64,000 bases of DNA from Candidatus Obscuribacterales bacterium (GCA_021732085.1 JAKFVQ010000022.1:186001-250000); one strand, 5' to 3'; shown: positions 7,909-17,575, numbered from the stretch's first letter. Program-made: numbers and translations. Notes: a model not told the origin generated them from the sequence alone.

Positions 7909-7973
7909 AGTATCCGAAATTACTAGTTTCAAAACAATTTGAGTTCGCGCACTTCTCTTGCGTAAATCCGCAA
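7909..7973 (-). promoter_or_regulatory. Promoter with upstream TTGCG palindrome (paralog 3), divergent from the kinase
   Basis: Minus strand: -35 TTGTTT (7932-7937), 17-bp spacer, -10 GATACT (7909-7914). TTGCGTAAATCCGCAA lies at 7958-7973, with a weaker half-site TTCGCGCA at 7944-7951. Because the kinase gene starts at 8070 on the other strand, a regulator bound here could touch both. Confidence 0.65.
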
Positions 7974-8069
7974 AGTGAGCAATCGGTGCTCTTTTTTCAA
8001 AACCTGTGTCAGATTCGACTAATTCATTGCATCGGTAATATACTTATCTAGTGATTATGGTCGCTATAA

Positions 8070-10004
8070 ATGAACGAACTTCAAATAGGACAGCTAGTTG
8101 ACGGAAAATACAAAATCCAGGCGCTTCTTGGTAGTGGCGCTTTTGGTGCCGTCTACAAGGCTTATCATAACGAATTGAATCGGCCGGTTGCGATAAAGGT
8201 GCTCGGTATTCGCGGCGACCTTAGCGAGGATACTCGTTCTCGCTTTAGCAGGGAGGCTCGATTGCTGAGTTCTCTTAGTCACCCAAATGTAATTGGTGTG
8301 TACAGTTATGGCTTGTTGGAAAACGCGATTCCATACATCGCGATGGAGTATCTTGATGGGAAGACGCTTGCAGACCGTTTGACGGATGATGAGCCGTTGC
8401 CACCTAATGTATTGATTGAGATCTTTATGCAGGTATGCAGTGGATTGGCGGCGGCGCATGCTGCAGGAATTATCCACCGCGATCTAAAACCAGAAAACAT
8501 CTTTCTGGCGCATTCCGACGGATCCGGTCCGGGCTTTCGGGTGAGAATCTTGGATTTCGGTTTATCTCGGCAGTTTGCTGATGGATTGACCACAAGTCAG
8601 CGTCTGACACAAACGGGAGCACTCTTAGGAAGTGTGCAGTATATGAGCCCTGAGGCTGCGTCCGGGCAGGTAGTTGACCGACGAGCAGACATTTATTCAC
8701 TCGCCTGCATTTTATATCAATGCGTTGCTGGTCGCGTGCCATTTGATGCGGATACGCCATTGGGAATTCTCTACAAGCAACAGAATGAAACGCTGCCTCA
8801 AATTGATCGCAATCGACTGGACTTGGCACCGCCTGGCACCGAAATGTTGATCGCGAAGGCGATGCAAAAGGATCCATCTGCGCGATTTCAATCGGCCGAA
8901 GAAATGATGGAAGCATTGAAAGCGCTGAAATTACAAGATGTGCAATTGCTGTCTTCGCTTTGTGATGCTGAAGGTGCAAATCCTACTCAAGGCAAACGGA
9001 TTTCGTTGATTGCAGTGACGGCTGCATTTATCCTGATTGCCGGAATCTATGCTAGTGTCGTTTATTCAACCAGTCATCGATCAGATTCGCTTAAGTCAGA
9101 GAGTGGTCAAATCCCGGCGAACTCCAAGCACAATACGAAAATTAGATCTGGTGATTTGTTGGCTTTGAATGCTCGATTCTCGAAGGCTCATTCAGCCTAT
9201 TTCAATCTCGAGAATCGTGCGGCTGCTGAAGATTTGCGATCGATTGAAAGAGACGCTGCGGACCTGCAGTCGTATCTTCGAATTAAGTCCAAACTCGTGG
9301 ATTGTTTGATGATTAGAGCAAAGTGCCTTTCGGATCTAGATGAGATCAAGCCAGCTCTAGCACTTTGTGAACAGGCATTGAAAGAGTGCTTGAATTCGTC
9401 TGCTGAGCTAGCCACTCAAGCTACCGGGATCCGTACCACTATGGCGCAGCTGAATTTGCAACTCGGAAACAAGAACGAGTCGGAAAGACTTGCCAGGGAG
9501 AACCTCGTTGCCATTGGAGAGATAGTGAAGGCATATGAGGCTGGAGACGATGCTGCACAAATAAGAAGCACTGTAATAACCGAAGTTGGATTATCGAGAG
9601 CCTTGTGTCAAGGGTTGCTTTCGCAGGTAGAATACGACCGAGGTAATTACAAGAGTGCATTAGAGTACGCAAAGCCATCGGCATTTTTCATGGAGGCTCG
9701 CGGTATTTCTGATGGTGAGAATTCAATGAGGTTCATGATCGCTAATTGTCTAATTCGAATGAATCAAAAAGAGAAGGCTGAAAAATCTGTTGAGGATTTT
9801 GCTAAGAGGCTGGGGACGATAGAGCAGTATCGCGATGAGTATGCTTCTGGAAAAACGGATGCCGCTGGGTTACTTAATCGTGCACATGTTGTTGAATCGA
9901 TTTATCTATGGTTCGCAGCAAATGGATTTGTGGATAAGGCGAATCAGTATAATGAGCTCGCTCGCAAAATGAGGGAGCTTACCAAGGAAAGCCCGGCTCG
10001 TTAA
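8070..10004 (+). CDS. Transmembrane serine/threonine protein kinase with TPR-like exterior
   Basis: 644 aa. Hanks-type kinase domain, residues about 13-285: Gly loop GSGAFGAVYK, catalytic Lys43, HRDLKPEN with Asp138, DFG at 162-164, SPE at 193-195. One membrane segment lies near 310-330. A C-terminal half of paired helices follows, with TPR-like spacing (for example ALALCEQALKECL). In PknB-type kinases the kinase is cytoplasmic and the C-terminal part is a sensor across the membrane. All catalytic residues are present. The gene is divergent from glycine-rich paralog 3, so a regulatory link between them is possible but unproven. There is no strong ribosome site before the ATG. Confidence 0.93.
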   Translation: MNELQIGQLVDGKYKIQALLGSGAFGAVYKAYHNELNRPVAIKVLGIRGDLSEDTRSRFSREARLLSSLSHPNVIGVYSYGLLENAIPYIAMEYLDGKTLADRLTDDEPLPPNVLIEIFMQVCSGLAAAHAAGIIHRDLKPENIFLAHSDGSGPGFRVRILDFGLSRQFADGLTTSQRLTQTGALLGSVQYMSPEAASGQVVDRRADIYSLACILYQCVAGRVPFDADTPLGILYKQQNETLPQIDRNRLDLAPPGTEMLIAKAMQKDPSARFQSAEEMMEALKALKLQDVQLLSSLCDAEGANPTQGKRISLIAVTAAFILIAGIYASVVYSTSHRSDSLKSESGQIPANSKHNTKIRSGDLLALNARFSKAHSAYFNLENRAAAEDLRSIERDAADLQSYLRIKSKLVDCLMIRAKCLSDLDEIKPALALCEQALKECLNSSAELATQATGIRTTMAQLNLQLGNKNESERLARENLVAIGEIVKAYEAGDDAAQIRSTVITEVGLSRALCQGLLSQVEYDRGNYKSALEYAKPSAFFMEARGISDGENSMRFMIANCLIRMNQKEKAEKSVEDFAKRLGTIEQYRDEYASGKTDAAGLLNRAHVVESIYLWFAANGFVDKANQYNELARKMRELTKESPAR

Positions 10005-10019
10005 GGGAAAGGCGTTGGA

Positions 10020-10205
10020 ACTTCTAGATGCCGACGGGACGCTGGCGGTCCCAGGAGCCGCTATTCAAAGCGGGGCAGGATGCCCGCGCTCCCATCCGAA
10101 GTTGCAGCCAGCATAAGCTGGCGGGTCCCATCGGTCCCGGGCGAAGCCATTCGAAGCAGGCATGATGCTGCGCTCCCATCCAAAGTAGGACTGCTGTAGA
10201 AGTCC
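10020..10205. repeat. Cluster of REP-like palindromic elements
   Basis: Several imperfect copies of a motif like CGGGGCAGGATGCCCGCGCTCCCATCC and GACGGGACGCTGGCGGTCCC lie between the kinase stop and the convergent hrpB stop. Related copies occur at 17224-17300, 26380-26530, about 56985-57015 and within 53500-53760. Confidence 0.6.
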
Positions 10206-10208
10206 TTG

Positions 10209-12749
10209 CTAGGATTTTGGGCGGGACTCGGGTTTCTCTAAGGGATTTGTGGGCCAGGCGTGTTTTGGATAACGGCCTTTTAGTTCCTTTCTGACTTCAG
10301 GATAGGTGTTTTTCCAGAAGCTTTCTAGATCTGGGGTGATTTGCTGGACGCGGTAATTTGGTGCGAGCAAGTGCAACATTAGCGACACTTTGTTTCGCGC
10401 AATTCTCGGTGTATGCGCCATGCCAAAAAATTCCTGAATGCGTGCCGCAAGTATAGGCTGCTTCCCGATCTCATAAACAAGTTTCGCCGTGCGTCCGCTC
10501 GGCATGCGGAGCGCCGGTGGTGCTTCGCTCTCGATTGCGCTTAATTGTTCTCTACTGAGGTTCATCTGCAAATATGGAAGCAGAGATCTTTCGCGCAATT
10601 CTTGGACACTGCTACAGCCAGAGGTCCACTCCGGCAACAGTTGCTCCCATGCCTCGTTTCCGTACTCTGGTAAATCCAGCTCAGGAAGCCATTCGCGCAA
10701 ACATTGCATTCTGGTGAGGAATTGCTTTGTTTCTTCGTCCACCAACGTCGCTATGTCGAAATTAGACACAACTCCCTCGGACAAAATCATGCCTAGATCT
10801 AGATTGGCTGGTGGCGCAGCCGGTGCCCTCTCCAACACAAGATCGCAAAAGGTTGTTCGTTTGTTTGCGACGACTCTTTCGCGAACCGCATCGTATTCGA
10901 CCTGCACGTCGGTTTTAAAATGCGAGGCGGGAAGCCATCTTTGCTCGATAGCTGAGACTTGCCTGACCAGAGAATCCGATTGTCCCGTGTCCTGCAACTC
11001 GACGGCAACAAATAGATCCGCGTCCAATACGCCTGATTCTTCAGATATGCGAACCCCTCTTCCTCCGACCATTACCGCGCGATTACTTTTGGCATCACGC
11101 CGCTTACATACGCGATCGGGAAAGGCAACCAAAATAGATTTGAGTAGAGCATCTTCATTCTCAGAGATACTCGTTCTTTCTGGTTGCTTTTTTGAGTCTA
11201 TGAATTTCGTCAACTGATCTCTTGCGCGCAATATTTGCTTCGCCGCACTTGTATTTAGCTCCAGTCCAAAATGCTCTCTAATACCGGTTTCTGAAAATTC
11301 CTCAATCGCAATCACTCGATTTAACAGATCTGAATTCGTTTGATGTGTAGCCTTGAAGTTAGGCGGCGGACGTTTGAAAGGATCTCGTTCCGATAGTATC
11401 GCAGCGCAGAGTGCTGCACGCTGGCCGCATCCCAAGTTCTGTCCTTCGACCAGCAGGCGAGCCATGCGGGGTTGAAGCGGGAGCTGCGCCATCTTCTTTC
11501 CAAGTTCATTTATAGCGCCGTTAGACATCGCATCCAGTTTGTCGAGAAGTGAGAGCGCTTGCTCATAAGATGCTGCAGATGGAGCCTCGAACCAGGGGAA
11601 ATTTGCCAGGTCGCTTTCTCCCCAGAGCATAAGTTGAAGTAGACATTCTGTTAATTCGACTCGCGCAATCTCGGGTGAGTTGAAATCCGGCAATGATAGG
11701 TGATCACGCTCCGTCCAAAGACGCAAACAGTATCCTGGGGCATTTCGTCCTGCTCGTCCGGTGCGCTGGTCGGCAGACGCTTTTGATATCCGGGACAAAT
11801 GGAGTTTGTTCATCCCAAGTTGCGGATCGAATTTGTTGATTCGTGCATAGCCGCTATCAATCACTGCGGTGACACCGTCAATGGTGAGCGATGTTTCGGC
11901 AACATTGGTCGCTAGGATGATTTTTCGCTTTTGGCAGGGCTCCAGCACTCGGCGTTGATCTTCTAACGACATTTCTCCATAGAGCGGCATAATCTCGTCA
12001 GACCCAATTGCCAGCTGCTGCTCCAGTAAATTTCCCGTCTGCCTAATCTCCGCTTGCCCCGGAAGGAAAATCAGGACATCACGATCGGCGCGAGGCAGAA
12101 TCCGCTTCAGCTCAGTTGCCACTATCCGTTCGATCGCATCTCTTGCCGATGGTGAATACGGCAAATATTCAAGCTCGACTGGAAATGAGCGTCCCGGACT
12201 TTCTATTATCGGACAACTCCACATGTATTGCGAAATCGGGGCGCTACTTAAGGTGGCTGACATGATTACAAGTTTCAGGTCAGGTCGAACCTGTTCCTTC
12301 ACCTGCCGAGATAGAGCTAGCGCCAAGTCGCTATCTATGCTTCTCTCGTGAAATTCGTCGAAGATAACAGCTGCCACATCTTCTAGCAGTGGATCCTTTT
12401 GCAGACGTCGCAGAAATACTCCTTCGGTGCAAACTAGAATGCGGGTATTTTTCGAACTGCGATTTTCAAAGCGAACCTGATAGCCGATTTCTTGCCCGAG
12501 CTCAGTTCCGCGTTCTTGTGAGATGCGAGTCGCTGCTGCGCGAGCTGCAATTCTGCGTGGTTGCAACACAACTATTTGTCCGCTGGCGCCATCTGGCAGT
12601 TGAGCCAAGCCTGCATCCAACAGCGCCGGAGGAACGCGGGTCGTCTTACCCGCACCGGGCTCCGCCTTGAGAACGACACAGCTTGCCTCTTTCAACGCCT
12701 CAACAATCTGCGGCAGAACTTCATCAATTGGTAAAACAGCTTTTGTCAT
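10209..12749 (-). CDS. hrpB: ATP-dependent helicase HrpB (DEAH family)
   Basis: 846 aa, the usual length for HrpB. Motif I is AEPGAGKTTRVP near residues 29-40, motif II is DEFHERS near 131, and motif III is SATL near 160. The helicase C domain carries QRTGRAGRNAPGYC. HA2 and the HrpB-specific C-terminal region follow (LMLHLLAPNYRVQQITPDLESFW and KGRYPKHAWP, as in HrpB). It unwinds nucleic acid using ATP; its cellular substrate is poorly defined in bacteria. It is a single gene with no clear operon partner. Confidence 0.95.
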   Translation of the reverse strand: MTKAVLPIDEVLPQIVEALKEASCVVLKAEPGAGKTTRVPPALLDAGLAQLPDGASGQIVVLQPRRIAARAAATRISQERGTELGQEIGYQVRFENRSSKNTRILVCTEGVFLRRLQKDPLLEDVAAVIFDEFHERSIDSDLALALSRQVKEQVRPDLKLVIMSATLSSAPISQYMWSCPIIESPGRSFPVELEYLPYSPSARDAIERIVATELKRILPRADRDVLIFLPGQAEIRQTGNLLEQQLAIGSDEIMPLYGEMSLEDQRRVLEPCQKRKIILATNVAETSLTIDGVTAVIDSGYARINKFDPQLGMNKLHLSRISKASADQRTGRAGRNAPGYCLRLWTERDHLSLPDFNSPEIARVELTECLLQLMLWGESDLANFPWFEAPSAASYEQALSLLDKLDAMSNGAINELGKKMAQLPLQPRMARLLVEGQNLGCGQRAALCAAILSERDPFKRPPPNFKATHQTNSDLLNRVIAIEEFSETGIREHFGLELNTSAAKQILRARDQLTKFIDSKKQPERTSISENEDALLKSILVAFPDRVCKRRDAKSNRAVMVGGRGVRISEESGVLDADLFVAVELQDTGQSDSLVRQVSAIEQRWLPASHFKTDVQVEYDAVRERVVANKRTTFCDLVLERAPAAPPANLDLGMILSEGVVSNFDIATLVDEETKQFLTRMQCLREWLPELDLPEYGNEAWEQLLPEWTSGCSSVQELRERSLLPYLQMNLSREQLSAIESEAPPALRMPSGRTAKLVYEIGKQPILAARIQEFFGMAHTPRIARNKVSLMLHLLAPNYRVQQITPDLESFWKNTYPEVRKELKGRYPKHAWPTNPLEKPESRPKS

Positions 12750-12924
12750 TTAGCTATGCAATGCAAATACCGAAGATTAAATCAGAACTCAGAATCAAAA
12801 GAGAAAGTTAACATCGGGCTCATGAAAGCCGCTTGTTTAGCCGCAGCTAACAGACATATTGTATATCGCGATTATATCTTTATGATGGGTTCAGCAGGAT
12901 GCAATGCGCATGTTTTCGTTCATT

Positions 12925-12953
12925 TTGAACCTGGCTTAAAGCGGTGTTATTAT
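12925..12953 (+). promoter_or_regulatory. Sigma70-type promoter for 12984
   Basis: -35 TTGAAC (12925-12930), 17-bp spacer, -10 TATTAT (12948-12953). The start codon at 12984 follows after a GAGGGGAAAG ribosome site. Confidence 0.6.
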
Positions 12954-12983
12954 CTCGGCTTCGGGCTTTGAGGGGAAAGAACG

Positions 12984-13307
12984 ATGCAAACAGCCGAGAA
13001 GTGTCTAATTGAAATTAGCCACAATGTTTTGCTTAGAACAGTTCGCTACGATTTGTTGTGTCCAAATGAAGAAGCTAGTGCAAGCAATCTGCAGCAGATA
13101 CTCGCCAGTGCTTATCAAAACGCCGTGGCGGCGCTGCATCCAAATGCGGATTTGAAGATAAAAGTGCAGGTGCAGGCCTGCGGTGGCAAGTATTCGCCTA
13201 TTCAGGCCGAGTGTTCTAGTGCCACGATTGACGTTTACAAGCTCGGGCAGGCGCTCAAAGAAGCATATGACCGAGTAAAATACAGCCACAGAACCTGGGT
13301 TGTTTAA
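12984..13307 (+). CDS. Hypothetical protein
   Basis: 107 aa, soluble, mixed alpha/beta, no domain recognised. It has one central Cys-Gly-Gly turn (VQACGGKYSPIQ) and a basic C-terminus. A good promoter and a GAGGGG ribosome site 7 nt before the ATG support it as a real gene. The next gene begins 50 bp on, across a hairpin. Confidence 0.65.
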   Translation: MQTAEKCLIEISHNVLLRTVRYDLLCPNEEASASNLQQILASAYQNAVAALHPNADLKIKVQVQACGGKYSPIQAECSSATIDVYKLGQALKEAYDRVKYSHRTWVV

Positions 13308-13316
13308 GAGCTTCGA

Positions 13317-13356
13317 GAAAAGCTGTAGAATATTGTCATTCTACAAATGGCTTTTC
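13317..13356 (+). promoter_or_regulatory. Long hairpin ending one base before the next start codon
   Basis: GAAAAGC (13317-13323) pairs with GCTTTTC (13350-13356), and inside it GTAGAAT (13325-13331) pairs with ATTCTAC (13338-13344). The structure ends one base before the ATG at 13358, and no Shine-Dalgarno sequence is visible outside it. It could terminate the upstream gene or control translation of the downstream one. Confidence 0.5.
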
Positions 13357-13357
13357 T

Positions 13358-13867
13358 ATGAAATTCGGACAACAATTTTCGGCGCTATATCAGAAGGTAA
13401 CGTTTGGATTCAACGTTTCATTGATTCTGTTTAGCGGGTTTCTGTTAACAACTTCCATTGTGGAAATACTTGCGCATGAAAATAAGCATGCGCTCTCTAC
13501 TTTGGTTGGTTTAGCCGTCTTCTTCGGGGGGCTGCTTGTTATTTGTTCTCGCAATGTCTGGATTCAATCCAATGACAGGAAAGCAATGCGTGAGCTGCGG
13601 GAAGAACAATCGATTCTGAACAGGGCAAGGCAAACCAAGCTTGCGTTGACAATCCCGGAAACCGCCTTGAATTGCCAGTTGCGTATTGCAGATACAAAGA
13701 AGGCTTTCGAACGACTATCGCTAACTGGCGTTTGTCAAATAGACGTCACAGAGGAAGGCGAATTGTGTTATCGATTTCCGAGTTTTGAATCGGATACTCG
13801 CTCATCGACGCTTATTGAATCACCGATTATTATCAAAACTCAAGTGAACGAAAAGGAATTTACTTAA
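13358..13867 (+). CDS. Small membrane protein with cytoplasmic tail
   Basis: 169 aa. Two membrane segments at about residues 15-37 and 45-65 are followed by a soluble, charged C-terminal region that begins with a helix rich in Arg and Glu (RKAMRELREEQSILNRAR). No known family is recognised. The start codon sits directly after the hairpin at 13317-13356. It may be co-transcribed with the 107-aa gene upstream. Confidence 0.65.
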   Translation: MKFGQQFSALYQKVTFGFNVSLILFSGFLLTTSIVEILAHENKHALSTLVGLAVFFGGLLVICSRNVWIQSNDRKAMRELREEQSILNRARQTKLALTIPETALNCQLRIADTKKAFERLSLTGVCQIDVTEEGELCYRFPSFESDTRSSTLIESPIIIKTQVNEKEFT

Positions 13868-13958
13868 TCCTTTGCGGAATTAGAATCTGCCAAATTGGTA
13901 TCAAGTAAGTTTGTCCCTGATTGTTTCATCCTTGAAGTCACATAATTAGCCGGTCAGT

Positions 13959-14816
13959 ATGTTAGACGAGTCCAAGTTATCCGGGTTGAACAAGAACTAT
14001 TCTTCTAAGTGCGCGTTCATAACGGGTGCAGGAAGTGGACTCGGATTCGCTTTTGCTCGTGCATTGGCTTCGCTTGGTTGGAATATTGGAATTTCCGACG
14101 TTGATGAGGAGCGCCTCCATCAGGCGGTGCAAATGATCAATGAGCGCGGGGGGAAGTCTTATGCCTATAAGTTTGATGTATCAAACTATGATGAATTCAA
14201 AACCAGTGTAGAAAGCTTTATTGCTGTCGCCGGAGCGATTGACATTGGAATCAATAATGCCGGCGTTGGATGCGCTGGACATATTGATGAACTTTCGGTG
14301 GAAGTCTTTCGCAGAGTAATCGACATAAATCTCATGGGAGTGGTTAACGGATGCCACGTATTCGTTCCGATCATGAAGAAGCAGAAATCCGGACACATTC
14401 TTAATGTTGCCAGTGCAGCGGCGTTTGTTTCGGCTCCCAGAATGTCCGCTTATAACGCATCCAAGGCAGCAGTCGTATCGCTGAGTGAGACTTTGCGCAG
14501 TGAGCTGGATGAATATGGTGTGCTGGTATCGGTTTTGATGCCCACCTACGTTCGAACTAACATCGGACGAGATTGCATTGGAACGAAAGAAGGGAAGGGA
14601 CTGGCCACAATGATGGTGGATGCTTCGCAACTTAATCCGGATGCTGTTGCCATCGAAAGTCTGGCTCGCATGCTAAATGGGGAATTATATCTCGTTCTGC
14701 CAGAGGAAGCGCGATTCCTTTGGCGTTTCAAACGATTGTTTCCCGATGCGTTTTGGAAATTCATTCTAGGCGAAGTGAAAAAGAAGTTGGCAAAATTGGA
14801 ATCTGCGCAGAAGTAA
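13959..14816 (+). CDS. Short-chain dehydrogenase/reductase (SDR)
   Basis: 285 aa. Classical SDR fold: NAD(P)-binding TGAGSGLG near residues 22-29, NNAGVG near 95-100, and the catalytic Ser with YNASKAA (Tyr-x-x-x-Lys) near 165-170. Asp after the second strand (GISDVDEERL) favours NAD over NADP. The C-terminus is basic, with a patch that may touch the membrane. The substrate is unknown. It is convergent with the flavin monooxygenase gene, with a 24-bp gap. Together with the next two minus-strand genes it suggests local lipid or ketone metabolism, which is an inference. Confidence 0.9.
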   Translation: MLDESKLSGLNKNYSSKCAFITGAGSGLGFAFARALASLGWNIGISDVDEERLHQAVQMINERGGKSYAYKFDVSNYDEFKTSVESFIAVAGAIDIGINNAGVGCAGHIDELSVEVFRRVIDINLMGVVNGCHVFVPIMKKQKSGHILNVASAAAFVSAPRMSAYNASKAAVVSLSETLRSELDEYGVLVSVLMPTYVRTNIGRDCIGTKEGKGLATMMVDASQLNPDAVAIESLARMLNGELYLVLPEEARFLWRFKRLFPDAFWKFILGEVKKKLAKLESAQK

Positions 14817-14840
14817 GATCCCAGGGTCACAAATTATTGA

Positions 14841-16118
14841 CTACATGTATTTGTCAATGAGCGGAATTAGCCACATTGTCTGTTTTGCATAGCGAATCTG
14901 CTTAAGTGCATCCATCGGATTCAACAAATGCGTTTGTGCTAGGGGTTGACCCATTTTCTCCAGTATCTGACCCAGCGGGTGCAAGAGTGAACGCTGCAAT
15001 AGGATGAGTTCAGCAATCATGTCGGACGCCGGGGTGAGCAGAGGTCCAAAGCCGTAGCGAGCTTGTGCCCAACCGTAAATGTACAGCTGTCTATGTTTGG
15101 GCGCTACCATCCCCCAACGTACTCTTACTACTGAACCTGACACTTCAACAAGAGAAGGATCCAAAAAAGGCAAGGAGACGTTATAACCTGTCGCACAAAC
15201 AATCAGATCTATTTCTGCTTTCTTTCCATCGACGAACTCGACGGTTTTACCGTCAAAAAGCTTTATGTCCGGATGGGGAGCGATTTTTCCATGCTTCAAA
15301 TAATGGAGGAGTTCGGTGTTTATCGTCGGGTGATGCTCGAAGAGCTTATGATCCGGCTTAGGCAATCCGTAATCCCGATAATCACCGACAGCTACCTTTA
15401 AGAGAATTGAGAGATAGATTTGCTGCATCCAAACTGGCATCCATGTGTCCAACAATTCAGCAGTTGGTGTTCCATAAAACGTCTTGGGCAGGAACCAATA
15501 TCCGCGCCTGATGCTGAGATGTGCTTCTTCGGCAACTCGCGAGGCTTCCGTTACAATATCGCAAGCGGAATTGCCGCCGCCAATTACTAGTACTCTTTTG
15601 CCGCGTAACTGAGCTGGATCTCGATAGTCCTTCGAGTGGATCATTTCCCCTTCGAACTTGCCAGAATAACTTGGCCATCGCCGATCCCAGTGATGTCCGT
15701 TGCAGACTATTACTCCTTCATAGAGTCGGCTTTCGCCATTGCTCAAAGTGACATTCCAAAGATTGTTGTCTGTTGGATCGACCTTCTCCACCTTGGTATT
15801 AAAGATGATGTTTTCGCGCAAATGATTATGATCCACATACTGATCGAGATAATCCAACATCTGATCAGCGCTTGGGAAATCGGGATAGTCCGCAGGCATC
15901 GGAAAATCTGGATATTCTGTTGTCCTCTTTGACGAAATGATGTGGGCGGACCGATAAACGCCATGTCGCCAATTTCCACCGACCTGATCGCTTGCCTCAA
16001 ATTGATCGTAGGCAATTCCCTTCGATCTCAATGCTCGCGCTGCGCTTATTCCAACAGGTCCTGCGCCAATAATGCAAATCCTGTTGTTGAATGTTGCTGA
16101 GCCATTGGGCTCACTCAT
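14841..16118 (-). CDS. Flavin-containing monooxygenase
   Basis: 425 aa. FAD-binding GAGPVG near the N-terminus, an FMO-type signature FEGEMIHSKDYRDP, and a second Rossmann motif VIGGGNSACD for NADPH. VCATGY, which closes the FAD site, is present near residue 310. The family oxygenates soft nucleophiles or ketones. The start is taken at 16118 because AGGA precedes it; a longer open frame begins at 16139 and overlaps the upstream stop. The gap to the upstream reductase-like gene is 11 bp, so the two form an operon. Confidence 0.9.
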   Translation of the reverse strand: MSEPNGSATFNNRICIIGAGPVGISAARALRSKGIAYDQFEASDQVGGNWRHGVYRSAHIISSKRTTEYPDFPMPADYPDFPSADQMLDYLDQYVDHNHLRENIIFNTKVEKVDPTDNNLWNVTLSNGESRLYEGVIVCNGHHWDRRWPSYSGKFEGEMIHSKDYRDPAQLRGKRVLVIGGGNSACDIVTEASRVAEEAHLSIRRGYWFLPKTFYGTPTAELLDTWMPVWMQQIYLSILLKVAVGDYRDYGLPKPDHKLFEHHPTINTELLHYLKHGKIAPHPDIKLFDGKTVEFVDGKKAEIDLIVCATGYNVSLPFLDPSLVEVSGSVVRVRWGMVAPKHRQLYIYGWAQARYGFGPLLTPASDMIAELILLQRSLLHPLGQILEKMGQPLAQTHLLNPMDALKQIRYAKQTMWLIPLIDKYM

Positions 16119-16129
16119 GACTACACTTC

Positions 16130-17188
16130 CTAGGTCCACGAAACAGAATTCCGAATTGTTGCTCTCCGAATCAATTCTGGTCCCGCTAACATCGAGGGGC
16201 TTATCGCTCCTGCGGGAATGCTGCCATTGCCAGCCATTTGAGCTTCGATGTGCATGGCGGCCTCTGCCACGAGGACCGCTGTCAACCCGTAGGGATCGCT
16301 CCCATTTATCGAAAGCGAATGCTTTTCGGATTCACCAGATGCGGTGACGGAAATTTGGAAAACCGTAGAGTTGCGGTCTGAGAGACTCGGGACCTTCGTG
16401 CCTACATTCTTGATAAAAAACTCGCCCAGCAATCTGAGCGCACGCTGTCCGAAGATCCTGATTAAGGAGATCGCTTGGGGAGCGATTTCCACTGCCATAT
16501 AGGTAGTTACTTCGGCTACTGGAGTGTGTTTGGGAAGCATGAGAATTTCGCCGCCAGGAAATGAAATCAGCGTTTTTCGCTCATTCTCAATTCTCTTGTG
16601 GAAGGCCGCCGGCGGGGCTTCGATCAATTGCCCTTTACGCAGTTGGTAGCCCGAAGCAGCAATCGCGCGGATGATACTTTTTCTCGTTCCGGCGCTCGTG
16701 TTGTTGCTACCTTCCATGAGGTAGGCGATCTCAACTGCGTTGCAGGTTTGCGATTTGGCACACAGAATCGCTGCCGCGGCATCGCCGATTGCGTATTCAA
16801 AAGCAAATGCAGGAATCAAGCAAACTCCGGCGGACTTCGCTTCTAAATCATATTTGTCATAGACGAGTTTGATAAACGCTTGCTCGCCGGTCAGGTCTAA
16901 ATAGTGGCATTTGCGCTTTATGGCTTCTTTGACGATCGGTTCGCCATAGTCCAGGAATGGACCTGCGCAATTGATTATGGTGCTACACCCGTCGAGGGCG
17001 GCGAATGTCTGTGTTCGCTGCACATCTAGAATCCGCCACTCGGTATTTCCGATTTCTGCCGAAAGCGCTTTAACAGCGTTTTCATTTCGGCCGGACACAA
17101 AAAAATTGGCGCCGCGCTTTTGTAATTCGCTCGCGACGAGCTTTCCTGTAAATCCGGTAGCGCCGATAATTCCGATCATGGGGGTCAT
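16130..17188 (-). CDS. Saccharopine dehydrogenase-like NAD(P)-binding protein
   Basis: 352 aa. An N-terminal Rossmann motif GATGFTGKLVASELQKRG is followed by SGRNENAVKAL and INCAGPFLDYGEP, as in saccharopine-dehydrogenase-like and trans-acting enoyl reductase proteins. The usual C-terminal membrane-associated part is short. It is translated just ahead of the flavin monooxygenase, so the two may act on one lipid or ketone substrate. Function is assigned by family only. Confidence 0.8.
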   Translation of the reverse strand: MTPMIGIIGATGFTGKLVASELQKRGANFFVSGRNENAVKALSAEIGNTEWRILDVQRTQTFAALDGCSTIINCAGPFLDYGEPIVKEAIKRKCHYLDLTGEQAFIKLVYDKYDLEAKSAGVCLIPAFAFEYAIGDAAAAILCAKSQTCNAVEIAYLMEGSNNTSAGTRKSIIRAIAASGYQLRKGQLIEAPPAAFHKRIENERKTLISFPGGEILMLPKHTPVAEVTTYMAVEIAPQAISLIRIFGQRALRLLGEFFIKNVGTKVPSLSDRNSTVFQISVTASGESEKHSLSINGSDPYGLTAVLVAEAAMHIEAQMAGNGSIPAGAISPSMLAGPELIRRATIRNSVSWT

Positions 17189-17575
17189 TATCGCCTATTG
17201 GGACTTTATTAGCGAGCTGCAGTTAGAAGCAGGCAGGATGCCTGCGCCCCCATTCTCGCGGCGGTTAGAAGCAGGCAGGATGACTGCGCTCCTATTATTA
17301 AGCAAGCAAGCGCTAGCTCCAGTCCTGCATTCTAACTCGCATTGGCGCCGATAATTGTATGCCTTTTGCTTCAAAACTATGAGCGGATTTTCATTGAAAA
17401 CAGGCTGTCAAAGTGGTGTTTCCACCATGCACCTTCTCAACATAGCAGTGCAAAAATTTTCCTTGAGAGTATCCTCTACATCAGGCTAAAGCTGTTATCG
17501 GGTTGGTTTTAGTCGCCGCGCTTGCTGACAGACCCCACCTATAGGTGAAAGATATGTTGATCGCTGCGTTGTTTG
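17189..17575. other. Intergenic region with REP-like elements
   Basis: Two near-identical copies of GAAGCAGGCAGGATGCCTGCG lie at about 17224-17300, separated by GCGGCGGTTA. The rest (17300-17575) holds a small GTGG/CCAC hairpin near 17412 and no visible gene. Confidence 0.6.

Noticed and set aside
12756-12971. 71-aa plus-strand protein before 12984
   Set aside because: It overlaps the promoter of the next gene and has no ribosome site or recognisable features.
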